Source of the DNA: Staphylotrichum longicolle
Lineage: Eukaryota > Ascomycota > Sordariomycetes > Sordariales > Chaetomiaceae
Direction of reading: 5' to 3'
NCBI GenBank assembly: GCA_019096155.1
Contig: JAHCVI010000001.1
Span: 14,285,243 to 14,349,242, forward strand
DNA length: 64,000 nucleotides
In this document: piece after piece, positions 43,171-53,652 of the stretch
Layout: each line of letters opens with the position of its first letter
Position numbering within the stretch: position 1 is the first letter of the stretch
Translations under genes and position numbers: made by a program
The notes under the pieces: model-generated
Told to the model about the DNA's origin: nothing
Seen by the model: only the letters and a program-made list of their open reading frames with translations
The model's database searches: none

Positions 43171-44554
43171 TTGTTGCGGGCGAGTGTGTACGATGGGGGA
43201 GCTATTGAAAATCGCCCAGCTCGCCATCTTGGATAGAGTTTTAATATTGTATTATCAGACGGAGGGATGTAAGAATATGGACTGAACGGAAGACGATATG
43301 CCCCTCACTGTGTATCTCCACATGCCAGTTGCGCTGGGCAACCATCCTATGCATTTATTCTGGACAGCTCCAACGCCTCCTCGCCGTGAACCATTTTGTG
43401 ATCTTCAGACTGACCCGGCTTGGTGGTCTGAGCTCCTATCAGTCATCCCATGCCCCGGGCCCTGGCCGCATCCTCGTCCGGACTCGATCGCCCAATGGGT
43501 GCTCGGCAAGCCATGTCATTTCGCTGCCTGCATGCCGGCCCGCGCTAATGCAACGTCGCGGCTCATCACACGACGGCAGCATTCCGGTCGAACGGTGTGC
43601 CAATGGGGGCATCGTGGGGTGAGTTTCGGGTCGACGCACCCACCCATGTTTCTGACTCTCTGAGCGAGTTGGGCCGATGGGTGATACGGACAGCTCGTAC
43701 TTTCGTATGTATCGCAGGACCGATCTCCGCTTCTCCAGACTCAAAAGATGGACAGTGCCCCGGCAACCAGTAAACATTGCAGACCCGTCCTGCCTATACC
43801 CTTCGCGGACAAGATCGCTACCGACATCGCTGGAGGGCCCTGCTGTGATTGGCGAACCGCCTGAGAGGCGTCCTGAAAAGGCAACGCTGGGCACCCGAAC
43901 GGGACTCAAGCACGCGCTAAAACCGGGTTGGACAGCAGTGGCACGGTCCATATTTTCCGTCAACCAGCCCACCCCCTGCGGCCCAACTTTTCGTGGGTTG
44001 CATGCTGAACGAGAGCCCACTGAGCCCGGAGGCGTCTGGAGATCCAGCTGCGCATCCAGGATCGGTGTTTTTTCTTCACCATCCCAGACCGAGCGGCGTC
44101 TTCTGCAACGTCGTCACGCCAATGTCGCACACCTCACCTTGGTCCTGATTGACCTCGGCGCCGGGACAATTGACTTTGTCTCGCGGCACGTCTTCATGTC
44201 ACTGTAAGCTCCGGTTTTAGGCGTATCCCCGTCCCTCGTGTCCTGCCCTCGTTTCGAGCTTTGTTTGTTTTGTGTGCGATCGTGCCTTCTGACCTCGCTG
44301 TCCCTGCGCATCTGCTGTAGCTTTCAACCCGCGAACACCCCCGTCCTGTCTTCATTCTTTCCGACAGCCTCGGGCGAGACACTCGCATTCCATTCGGCTT
44401 CTTTCTTCCCTTCATTGCGCTCCTTCTGCCTCTGCGGTTCCGCCGATTCGTTCCCTACCACAGCTGCACATGTGCCGACGCCCCCGTTAAGCCGTATATA
44501 GCCCAACCGCCATCCCCGCCTCCAGCTGTCCTACCCAGTCCATGGCGAAGAGCG
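43171..44554. other. Long intergenic interval, promoter of the WD40 gene
   Basis: No supported gene. The last 350 bases are C/T-rich, as in many fungal promoters and leaders. A 14-codon upstream ORF at 44542-44583 overlaps the WD40 start and is listed separately. Confidence 0.4.
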
Positions 44555-44583
44555 ATGGCATCCACTCCCTCAAACCGGATTAA
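44542..44583 (+). CDS. Short upstream ORF overlapping the WD40 start codon
   Basis: An ATG at 44542 opens a 13-codon peptide (MAKSDGIHSLKPD) that ends with TAA at 44581-44583, in a different frame from the WD40 gene, whose ATG is 13 bases downstream. Whether the transcript includes this ATG is unknown. If it does, it could lower WD40 translation. Confidence 0.4.
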   Translation: MAKSDGIHSLKPD

Positions 44584-47500
44584 GCTTACACCGTCCAACT
44601 CCCCGTTCCTCACCCGCCCTTCTCGTTCACCTATTCGACCACGACCCCTCTACGACTCGTGCCTGTCCCTCCAGCGGGTCGTCGGCGCCACCTGCACTTC
44701 CCCTACCGGATTTGACACGGTCTACTCGTCCTTTGCGTACCTCGCCGGCGGCGCTGTCGTCGTGGTCGATGTCTCAGGCGAACACTACTCGCAGCGCTTC
44801 TACCGCGCACGCCCATCCGCCGTCCCCCTTCTCGCCGTCTCCCCCGCCACAAACACGTCGGCAACCCCAAACTCGACGCCCAAAGCCAACGACAGCAGGA
44901 ATAGGGCGGCTGCGTCGCCACGGGACTCCCTCTACGCGCCCGCGGACTGGCCCGAGTCCCCCACCTCCAAGACCTGGACGAGCCGCGAGCGCATCAAGGC
45001 GGCGACCTGCCTGGCCCTCAGTCGTGATGGACGGTACTTAGCAGTGGGCGAGACGGGCTATGCCCCGCGGGTTCTCATATTCAACCTACAGGATGCCTCC
45101 TCTGACATCCCCCTGGTGTCCATTAGCGAACACACCTTCGGCGTCAAGGCCGTGGCGTGGTCGCCAGACACCAGGTATCTCGCCTCGCTGGGCTCGGCGA
45201 ACGACGGTTTTCTTTACTTGTGGAAGCTCGACCCGCGGACCGGCGCGGTGAAGCTGTTTCAGCAGAACAGGTGCACCTCGTTCGTCAAGGAGATGGTATG
45301 GATGGGGAGCAACGTCATCACGCTTGGTGTGCGGCACATCAAGGTATGGCGGGTCGACGATGGGCCCGAGATCTCCCCGACAAAGCAGAAATTACCCAGC
45401 GACGGACCGCCCGCTGCGCCGCCACCACAGGCGCAGAAGCCCTTGTCGGGCAGGAACATCCTGCTCGGCCCGATGCTGGATGCGACCTTTTGCTGCGCGC
45501 TGCCGGTATCCGACGACAAGGCCATCATCTGCTCTGAGACGGGAAGTGTGTGCCTGCTGGACGATGCCAACAAGCAGATGAAGTTGGTAAAGGTTCTGGA
45601 ACTCGGTTTTGGCATCACCTGCATATCGAGCCGCGGAGAAGACGTATACATCGGAGGAAAGGAGGGACAGGTCGCTGTCATCAGCCTCGACAGCCTCTTA
45701 ACGATCGCCCCTGAGCCGACGGTTCGCAGCTCCCAGATGGCCGCCGGCCTCCTTGCCATGGGGTTCTTGGCAGAAAACCTTGTGACGATCGACAGCAAGC
45801 GATCAATTGGTATTCGAAGCCCAGAAATCATGCCCGGCAGCTCCCAAGGTGACGAGACCGTCATCCCCATTCCGGGCCTCGGCGACCCCATTGTCGGGAT
45901 CCAAAGACTGTCGTCATCGAACAACCTGGGCGCCGATTTCTTCACATGGTCCGGGTCCGGTAGGGTGACGGTCTGGGGTCTGGAAGGCATGGTCAAGTCG
46001 TCGATTACTATCCCCATTGAGCAGGTCGAGATTGGCACCGAATCTGACCCAGTCAACCAAGTCGTCGTGGTGAGAGCTACGAACGACGGGGCCCTCTTCA
46101 TTGCCGGAGACAAGCTGGGCGTTCTCCGCATCGTCGAGGTTGCCACCGGAGAGTGCCTGCTGGAAACAAAAGCGCACTCCTCCAACTGCCAGGACATCAC
46201 AGTCCACGAGGGAAAGTCGAGGTTCCTGGTGGCGTCTTGTGGGAGGGACCGGACGGTCCAGCTGTTCCATCGCTCGTCCGACGGGGTGTTTGCGCATTTC
46301 CAGACGCTCGAGTTCAGCGCCAAGGTGGTGCAGGTGCTCATCCCCACCGAGGATAAGGTGTTGACGTGTTCCCTCGACCGGACTCTCCAGATCCATGACA
46401 TCGTGAGCAAGGAGAGCGAGCCCGATGTCATGGCGGCCATTCCTTCTAGGGTGATTTCGTTAAGGGCGTCTCCGTCGTCCATGACAATCACGCCCGAGGA
46501 AAAGGCCATCTTTGTTTCACTGCTGGATCGCTCTGTCTGCCAGTTCGATTTTGCGAGTGGGCGACTCTTGGGCTCCTTCAAGTGCAACGACGAAGCCGGA
46601 CTCGACTCGGTCGTTCTCGAATCCCTGACCTACGGCCAGCTTGAACCCGGCGACGTGTCGTTTCTCCTCGGCATCTCCAACACGGACAAGTCCGTTCGGC
46701 TTTACGACGCGCAGGCGGGCTGTTTCTTGGACCGCGAATGGGGCCACACCGAAGCCATCAACGGCGTCATCCTGATCGACACCGAAGAAGCCGGGCGAAA
46801 GGTCGTCAGTGTTGGCGAGGACGGCACCATCATGGTCTGGAACCTCGAGTTCCAAGACCCCACTGGCGGCGCCCACACCCGCGACCCCTCCCCCGAAAAG
46901 ACCCCTCAACCCGCCTCGACCCGCCCTCCCCTCCGGCGCGTCCTCTCCAAAGCCGAGCTCGCCGAGTTCCAACGCCCGTCCCCAACCCCCCACGCCACCG
47001 CCGCCACACCGAGCACCGGCACCGGCCGCCGCTCCCCGCCGCGTCCCTCGCACCGCCGCCCTTCGAAGTTCCACCTCCCCTTTTCGTCTCTCCGCACCCC
47101 AACCGCCGCAGACAGACACCAAACCAGCCCTACCAACACAGCCACCAACTCGGCAATCGACGACACCCCATCCCGTCGGGCCTCCTCCTCGCGCGCTTCT
47201 GACGACAGCTCCCCGCCCCCGGAGGAACCCGACAGTCCCAAAGCCACCCCTGGCGGCGGCGGCGGCGGTGGTGGTGGTGGCGGAAGCACGCGAGCAAAGA
47301 TGATGTTCCGCCGCCCGTCGCTGCCCGCGCTGGGCGCGACGCCCATCAGCAGCAACAAGTCGCGGAAAAACTCGAGCTCGTCCAACCGGCGCGGCGGCGG
47401 CGGGGACAATGGAAATGGGAACGGGAACGGAGGAAACGGAGGAACCGGAAATGGTAATAATAATAATAACAACAACGGGTACGGCTTCGGCACGCTCAGC

Positions 47501-47989
47501 ATGGCGACGGAGCAGACCTGCCGGCAGCTGCGCGCCTACCGCAAGAAGCTCGCGGGCGCCGACGCGGTCAACCCGGACATGCTGGCGCAGCTGGACGCCG
47601 AGCTGCGGCTGACGGCGGCCGCGCTCGGGGAGAGGGCGATCAGGAGCCGGATCACGGCGGCGGGGCTGCCTCAGCTTCAGGAACAACAACCATTACAATC
47701 ACAGCAGAAGGAGGGGCAGGGAGGGGGGGTGATGGCGGTGACGGTGGGGGAAGGGGGAGGAGGGGTCAGTGAGATGGTGCTGAGCGGGTTGTTGGATCAG
47801 TACAGCGAGAGGTTGGTGAGCATGCTGGATGAGAAGCTCAGGTTGCGGTTGAGTGAGGAGGAGAGGGACGGGGGAGGGGTAAGGGAACGGCCGAGGACGG
47901 CTGGAGGGGAGGGGCCGTCGTCGTCGGCGGCGATGTCGATGTCGATGGGCCTGGGAGGGGCGGTTTGTGAGGAGCCTGGGTCGGCTTAA
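44555..47989 (+). CDS. Large WD40-repeat protein, MABP1/WDR62-like
   Basis: An intronless 1,144-residue frame. Two WD40 propellers appear to fill roughly residues 40-790: LYDSCLSLQRVVGATCTSPT, YLAGGAVVVVDVSG, CLALSRDGRYLAVGETGY, GVKAVAWSPDTRYLASLGS, LYLWKLD, LVASCGRDRTVQLFH, VLTCSLDRTLQIHD and KVVSVGEDGTIMVWNLEF. This layout and opening match fungal relatives of the MAPK-binding proteins MABP1 and WDR62, which act as JNK/spindle scaffolds in animals; the fungal role is not known to me. The C-terminal third is low complexity: Pro/Ser/Thr-rich, a poly-Gly tract near 47251-47281 and a Gly-Asn repeat near 47405-47475, then a helical segment (EQTCRQLRAYRKKLAGADAV). Frame is intact throughout despite high GC. 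Confidence 0.85.
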   Translation: MASTPSNRIKLTPSNSPFLTRPSRSPIRPRPLYDSCLSLQRVVGATCTSPTGFDTVYSSFAYLAGGAVVVVDVSGEHYSQRFYRARPSAVPLLAVSPATNTSATPNSTPKANDSRNRAAASPRDSLYAPADWPESPTSKTWTSRERIKAATCLALSRDGRYLAVGETGYAPRVLIFNLQDASSDIPLVSISEHTFGVKAVAWSPDTRYLASLGSANDGFLYLWKLDPRTGAVKLFQQNRCTSFVKEMVWMGSNVITLGVRHIKVWRVDDGPEISPTKQKLPSDGPPAAPPPQAQKPLSGRNILLGPMLDATFCCALPVSDDKAIICSETGSVCLLDDANKQMKLVKVLELGFGITCISSRGEDVYIGGKEGQVAVISLDSLLTIAPEPTVRSSQMAAGLLAMGFLAENLVTIDSKRSIGIRSPEIMPGSSQGDETVIPIPGLGDPIVGIQRLSSSNNLGADFFTWSGSGRVTVWGLEGMVKSSITIPIEQVEIGTESDPVNQVVVVRATNDGALFIAGDKLGVLRIVEVATGECLLETKAHSSNCQDITVHEGKSRFLVASCGRDRTVQLFHRSSDGVFAHFQTLEFSAKVVQVLIPTEDKVLTCSLDRTLQIHDIVSKESEPDVMAAIPSRVISLRASPSSMTITPEEKAIFVSLLDRSVCQFDFASGRLLGSFKCNDEAGLDSVVLESLTYGQLEPGDVSFLLGISNTDKSVRLYDAQAGCFLDREWGHTEAINGVILIDTEEAGRKVVSVGEDGTIMVWNLEFQDPTGGAHTRDPSPEKTPQPASTRPPLRRVLSKAELAEFQRPSPTPHATAATPSTGTGRRSPPRPSHRRPSKFHLPFSSLRTPTAADRHQTSPTNTATNSAIDDTPSRRASSSRASDDSSPPPEEPDSPKATPGGGGGGGGGGGSTRAKMMFRRPSLPALGATPISSNKSRKNSSSSNRRGGGGDNGNGNGNGGNGGTGNGNNNNNNNGYGFGTLSMATEQTCRQLRAYRKKLAGADAVNPDMLAQLDAELRLTAAALGERAIRSRITAAGLPQLQEQQPLQSQQKEGQGGGVMAVTVGEGGGGVSEMVLSGLLDQYSERLVSMLDEKLRLRLSEEERDGGGVRERPRTAGGEGPSSSAAMSMSMGLGGAVCEEPGSA

Positions 47990-48558
47990 TGCCTAATGGG
48001 TGGTGGGATGGAGGTGCGATACCCTGGGGAGTTCAGTCTTTTTTTTTTTTTTCTTCTTTTTTCTCAAGCTTCTTTTCTTTGTACATGTAGCATACACCCA
48101 CCCATTCGACGGCGCTGGTTTCTTTTCTTTTACTTTTTTCGTTTTTTTCTCCGCTTTCTTACCATCAGCCTACCCTCGTTCCTTTTTTTCTTTTACATCG
48201 CAAATCACATCACTCACTATCGTGGGACGATGGCTGGGAACTGGGCCTCCCATTGCATACACCACGGAGAAGGACAGGCCGGTTTCATATCTTGGTATTG
48301 AGCTTCCTCGACATACACCCCGGATCAAGATGGATGGATTCCATACCCCGGGATTCGGCCTCCCTTTATCATACCTGGAGAAGCCTTGAGAGAGGACGGA
48401 CGCCAGTGGATTTTCTACATTTCCTTTTGGGAAAGAGGCACAGTGGGTATTTTAACACCTATTACTACTACAAGGCGGGGGGCAAAGACTAGACTAGACA
48501 GACTCAGATCGGTCAGGTCAGATGGAAAAATGGCGTTTTTTTTCTGGTTTCTGGACAG

Positions 48559-48590
48559 GAACTGGACTGGACTGGACTGGACTGGACTGG
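48559..48590. repeat. ACTGG pentanucleotide array
   Basis: About six uninterrupted copies of the 5-bp unit ACTGG (or GGACT) in non-coding DNA downstream of the WD40 gene. Confidence 0.92.
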
Positions 48591-48714
48591 ATATACAGAC
48601 AGGGGGGGGCCGGGGGTGGGGGGTTCTAATTGATTGGCCTGCTCACGTGGTGCCTTGTTCCGTTGAATCCTGATTTGTGTGGTTATGTGTTTTTGTGATT
48701 CCGAGTGTGTTTCT

Positions 48715-48737
48715 GGGGACGGGGACGGGGACGGGGT
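48715..48737. repeat. GGGGAC hexamer repeat
   Basis: Three GGGGAC units followed by GGGG make a G-rich strand with four G-runs in 23 bases, enough in principle for a G-quadruplex. Confidence 0.8.
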
Positions 48738-49448
48738 GAGTGATTCAGGGAACCGGGGGGCGGGGTTGGGGTTAGCCTGCGATGGTGGACTGGGTGAATT
48801 GAGCGAAGCTGAATAGAGAGTTGGTTGGTCATGATCCATTCTGCTTGATGCGGGACTCCCGCATGAGACATATTGTTGTGATGGTTAACGATGCCCTGTC
48901 ACAAGGGGTGTTGAAGAACCGGTGAGGCAAGCCACAAACCTCAAAATGGTGATCGTCACTATAAATTTCAATCTATTTCAACTTCGTCCTACTAGCTGAC
49001 CAATTTCTTTGCATTTTGAAATCCAATTCTAATCGTTGCGGGAGTCAAGACGCTTGATTGGATGTTGTAGAATGGAGAGAGCGGTATGTTGGATTTTGGG
49101 CGCGTTTTGGCAGCGGTATAAAATCCAAACTCGAGCTCCGCTTTCAAGTGTCCAACCCGCCGCTTCCCCAAACAGTGATATCAACTGCTGATGCTATCTC
49201 AGATGCCTGGAACTCGGAAACAAGAGGGACTCATAGGATTGTCCACCTTTAAAGTCTGTTTAGGCTCATATTGGTGAGGTATGGTGTACCGTGACTATCC
49301 CCTGAATCTAGAAAACTTTCCACCTCCCGAATCCTTCACGCCGGGAATGATATCAAGTCGTGATGCATCACAAACAATAGCACTAAAATAACCCGTGGTA
49401 TCTACCAAAACCCATCCACACATCACTTATGCCTGGACCAAGAGACCC

Positions 49449-50566
49449 TTACTCCTCCCGCTTTCCCCCCTCACCACCACCTTCCTCCCCCTTTTGCCTC
49501 GTCGCCTTCTCCAAGCTCGACCACCTCGCCTCCGCCGCTCTCGCTCTCACCTCCCTCGCGCTCAGCCCCTGCGTCCCCTCCCCGCCGCCCCCGAGCACGT
49601 ACGTGCCCCCCTCCCACCGCCATGGTCCATCACCATCCCTTCCTCCTCCTCGTCGCCACCCCCGCGCTCCGGCGCGAACTCCTCCCCCTCGCCCACCGCC
49701 CGGCCCCCGTGCTTCCAGTCCGCCCTGTCCACCTCCCGCTCGATCTCCCTGCACAGCTTCCAGAACTCGGCGTCGTGGTTGCTGTGCACGTTGTGCGCCA
49801 GCTCGTGGCACAGCGTCTTGCGGATGGTGCGGTAGTCGCGCCAGCCGTCGTACGCGTCGGTCCGGAGCCGCAGCTCGATCACCTCGCCCCGGTTCCGGTT
49901 CAGGCCCAGGATGCGCGTGACCCCCTCGTGCGACGCGGCCGTGTGGCTCGCCGGGTCCATCTCGGTCAGCAGGCCGACGCTGAAGCGGCGCGCGCGCATG
50001 GCCGCGCGGATGCCCGGGTCGGCCTTGAGCCGCTCGAGCAGGGCGAGGCTGCGCGCCGAGTTGGGCAGGTGCGGGAGCGGCCGGAGCGTGTGGAAGGTGT
50101 AGTTGAGGTCGTCGGCGGTGGTGCGCTGGGTCGGGGTCAGGCGGGCGTAGCGGGCGCGGGCGAGGGCGCGCTTGGCTTGCCAGGTGGTGGCGGCTTCGCG
50201 CTGGTGTTGGAGGGTGGTGAGGGCGGAGGTTTGCGGGGCGAGGAGGCGGAGGGTGGTGGTGTGGAGGGAGGAGAGGGGGAGGGACGAGTCGGAGAAGGGG
50301 ATGTAGAGAGCTTTGAGGCCGGGTTGGCGCTTCTCGGGGAGGGCCTTGGCTTTGGACCAGTCGTAGGAGGGGAACTCGAGCGAGAGGGTCAGGATGAGGT
50401 GCTCGAAGGTGTCGGTGGAAGAGAAGACCCATTTCTGGATGTGCTTCTCGGGAGGGAATTTGATGGTGATCTCGACGGGGGTTTCATCGGATGAAGGGCT
50501 CAGGGAGTCTAAGGGGTCTTGCTGGGAGTCTAGCTGGACGTCTTTGGCTGGGTCTGTTGAGTCCAT
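49449..50566 (-). CDS. Ubiquitin-like plus WLM-domain metalloprotease (Wss1-related), one apparent frameshift
   Basis: Fungal UBL-WLM proteins are related to Wss1/SPRTN, proteases that act on DNA-protein crosslinks and SUMO or ubiquitin conjugates. The ATG at 50566 gives MDSTDPAKDVQ. A ubiquitin-like domain (VEITIKFPPEKHIQKWVFSS to LRLLAP) is followed by a linker and the WLM domain: GVTRILGLNRNRGEVIELRL, YDGWRDYRTIRKTLCHELAH and HNVHSNHDAEFWKL. HELAHNVHSNH supplies the zinc-binding HExxH and third His, around residue 254. After VMDHGGG (about 49625) the expected C-terminus (WEGGTYVLGGG and LSAREVRARAAEARWSSLEK) lies in another frame, ending at 49449. The break is in a G-rich run. As written the protein ends at 49562 (334 residues); the catalytic part is complete either way. 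Confidence 0.87.
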
Positions 50567-52032
50567 TATTGTCGGCGGATGGCTGCGCGACTGACGCCGC
50601 TGCTTTGATGAAAAAGGTGCCGATTTATAGAGCTGATGAGTTGTGATAAAGCTCTTGTGTCCCGGATCCCGACCGAGTCTCAAGTCACTCAGAGCCGGTA
50701 ACAATTACATTCAAGACTATTGTTTGTGAATCAAAAAGTCACAAAGCAAAAGAAATCAAGAGTTTGATTGAAACAGTAATTTGTTGAGAGTTAAGGTTGA
50801 GATTGTCTTTGCCTTGGTGTGAAACTCGTGATTCATTGCCTCGGGCTGTCGAGAATCTTCGATGCGCATTTGTCAGGCGCTGCTTTGTTTGGCTGTCGTC
50901 ATTGAGCTGACACTTCCACACCAGAACCACAAAATATCTGCCGTGCACTTCTTCACCACAATCTCAAATGTTCTGGAAGGAGTTCCCGAAAATCGTCAAG
51001 CTGCAGAAGGGCAATGCAACCAGCCACAGAGGGGCGGGATCCGACGCATCGGCTCGATGCGCAAGCCACTTTCGTCAGAGTTGAAGTCCTGGCCAGCTCT
51101 GCGACAGCACTTGAGAGATGAAACACGGAGCCATTGCGCACTGTGTTTGAGTGTCTCGTAGAATGGGGCATGGCACCAATCGGTTGGTCCCGGCCGAGGG
51201 GAGGCAACATGTCCTTGTTTAACATTGAATCACCTGATTGCAGGATTGATTGGATCTGTTCTGATCTGGCAAGAGACCCTGAATATCGAATGTGGGGGCC
51301 GAGCAGCTGTTGGAGAGTTGGAGGGATGCAGAGTTGCCTCTTCTGCCGTTGTATCCGTTGTATCCGTGCCGCAGTCGCATCAAACTATCACCAACTGCTC
51401 CTTGTGTCTCCGACAGAACATCGTATTGGCGAGCCGGCGGTGTCAAATGATGCCCTTCCGTCTCGTATCTTGCTGGTGTCAAGAAATGGAACGGCAATAT
51501 GGCATCCACCCTCAGCGCAGCCCTGGGCAATTTTGGCCCTCAGTTCGGGCAAGCTTGCTGAGAAAGGGTCTAGGGTCCTCACCAAAGACGGGATAGCGCC
51601 CCTTGACGTCAATTTCCCCTGGCGCAACCGACCACTCAGACGGCGTTGCCCAGGAATTTTTGGCAATGTGGGCCCCGGGGTAGTTCAGGCACACCGCCGC
51701 TAGGCCTCCTTGGGAAGCTCTTTGTGGTGCCCCTTCTCGTGTTTCTTACTGAGCAGTCTGAGCTCCTGCCCACTCGAATCCTCTTCTTGTGTTGGACCTC
51801 GCCTCGCCGTCTCGTCCTCCTCGACAGTCGCTCATTGCATTTGAGGGAGGCTTCGCCGTGTGCGTTCCTTCTGAACTCAGTATTCTTGTCGCTCGTTTGA
51901 CATAACAGTTCTCTCAATTTTGGCACCTGCTACCCGCGTCGGTTTCGCTTTTTTTGACCAACTGCGTCCACATTCCACTCATCGCCAATTTCGAGTCTTT
52001 TTCGATACTGCCGCTTCCCGTCTGTTTCAGTC
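50567..52032. promoter_or_regulatory. Divergent intergenic region, WLM protease / GH72
   Basis: This 1.47-kb region between divergent starts has no supported coding sequence. The last 200 bases are C/T-rich and probably form the GH72 leader. Confidence 0.45.
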
Positions 52033-53652
52033 ATGCTTGTATGTCGCTTTCTCGGGACGGCTGTAGTGACCGGTTGCTGGAATTCTGGCAGAAGGGAATC
52101 CTTGAATCAATCACCAAATTAACATGAGCATGTAGCTTCACTCGGCGCTCCTGGCGCTCGGCGCAACCCTCGCCGCGGCTGTCCAGCCCTTGGAGGTGCA
52201 GGGCCAGTATTTTGTCAATCCCAAGACCGGCAACCGCTTTCAGATTGTTGGCGTCGCCTACCAGCCGGGTGGCTCTGCTGGCTACGACAAGAAAGCTGGG
52301 CGTGATCCCCTGAGCGACCCCGATATCTGCCTCCGCGATGCCGCCCTTCTTCAGATTATGGGCGTCAACACCATCCGTGTGTACAACGTCAACCCCGACG
52401 TGAACCACGACAAGTGCGCCAGCATCTTCAACGCTGCCGGCATGTACATGGTCCTCGACGTCAACTCACCCCTCGTTGGCGACTCCTTGACCAGCTACAA
52501 CCCCTGGGAGTCGTACTATGCCGCGTACCTGAACCGCACCTTCGCCGTCGTGGAGGCGTTCAAGAACTACCCCAACACCTTGGCCTTCTTCTCCGGCAAC
52601 GAGGTTATCAACGACGAAAAGACCGGTGCCACGGTTCCTCCGTACATGCGCGCCGTCACGCGTGACATCAAGAACTACATCAAGAAGCACTCCACCCGGC
52701 CCATCCCCGTCGGTTACTCGGCCGCCGATGTCCGCTCCATCCTGTTTGACACGTACAACTACTTCCAGTGCTCCCTGAAGGGCGACGATGGCGACATGAG
52801 CAAGGGCGACATCTTTGCCCTCAACAGCTACAGCTGGTGCGGCGAGAGCGACTTCAAGAAGGCCAGCTACGACCAGCTGGTCAGCGGCTTCACTGGCAAC
52901 TCGGTCCCCATCTTCTTCTCCGAGTTCGGCTGCAACGAAGTCTCGCCGCGCGTCTTCACCGAGGTCGGGACCATCTACGGCTCGCAGATGGACACCGTCT
53001 TCTCGGGTGGCGTCGTCTACGAGTACACTCAGGAGAAGAACAACTACGGCCTGGTCGACATGAGGGACGACGGCTCCGCCACCCTTATGAAGGACTTCCT
53101 CTCCCTCAAGGCGCAGTACGCCAAGCTCAACTTCACCGAGATCCAGGGCAAGAAGGCCCCGTCCACCGCGGCTCCCGCCCCGCCCGTCTGCGACTCCAAG
53201 CTCATCACCACCGACGGCTTCAACTCCAACTTCACCATCCCTGTCCTGCCCCCCAACGCCACCGAGATCATTGAGAACGGCGTCTCGCCCAAGCCCGTCG
53301 GCAAGCTCGTCGAGATCAAGGACTGGAAGGTCAAGTTCACCGTCAAGAACCCCGACGGCACTGTCATTTCCAACCTGGCCGTCAAGCCGCTTGCCGATGA
53401 CGGCGTGAACGGTACGTTTCACTCACCCCCCTTCTTTCCACTCTCCCGAGTTTGGTAACGGTTGGACTAACAACGCCTGCGCAACCACCAGCCCCTGGCA
53501 CCAACACCGACTCGGGCACCCAGGCCGGCACCGGCACCAGCACGTCGTCCTCGCCCAGCGCGAGCGCCAGCAAGGACGCCGCCGCCCGCCCGGGCGCCGT
53601 TGTCCTTCCTGCTGTCGCCATGGGCGCGTTGGCTGTCCTTGCTGCGCTTTAA
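52033..53652 (+). CDS. gel: GPI-anchored 1,3-beta-glucanosyltransferase, GH72 (Gel/Gas)
   Basis: GH72 enzymes cut and rejoin beta-1,3-glucan chains in the cell wall. Three exons (52033..52038, 52136..53411, 53492..53652) give 480 residues. The first coding exon is just ATG CTT; splicing to 52136 makes the signal peptide MLLHSALLALGATLAAAVQP. Catalytic-domain signatures: PKTGNRFQIVGVAYQPGG, LLQIMGVNTIRVYNV, FFSGNEVIND (acid/base Glu, about 52600) and IFFSEFGCNE (nucleophile Glu, about 52920). No Cys-rich CBM43 module is present, so this is a short GH72 form. The C-terminus is Ser/Thr-rich, then hydrophobic (VVLPAVAMGALAVLAAL), a GPI-attachment signal. NRT, NFT and NAT sites suggest N-glycosylation. 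Confidence 0.96.

Larger units (their letters stand above)
47990..49448. other. Convergent intergenic interval rich in simple repeats
   Basis: It contains long pyrimidine tracts (48040-48195), the ACTGG pentamer array (48559-48590), GGGGAC hexamers (48715-48737) and an AT-richer part at 48940-49400. No gene is supported. Confidence 0.45.

Noticed and set aside
46517..47689. 390-codon minus-strand open frame
   Set aside because: Antisense to the 3' half of the WD40 gene, with Arg/Gly-rich low-complexity translation.
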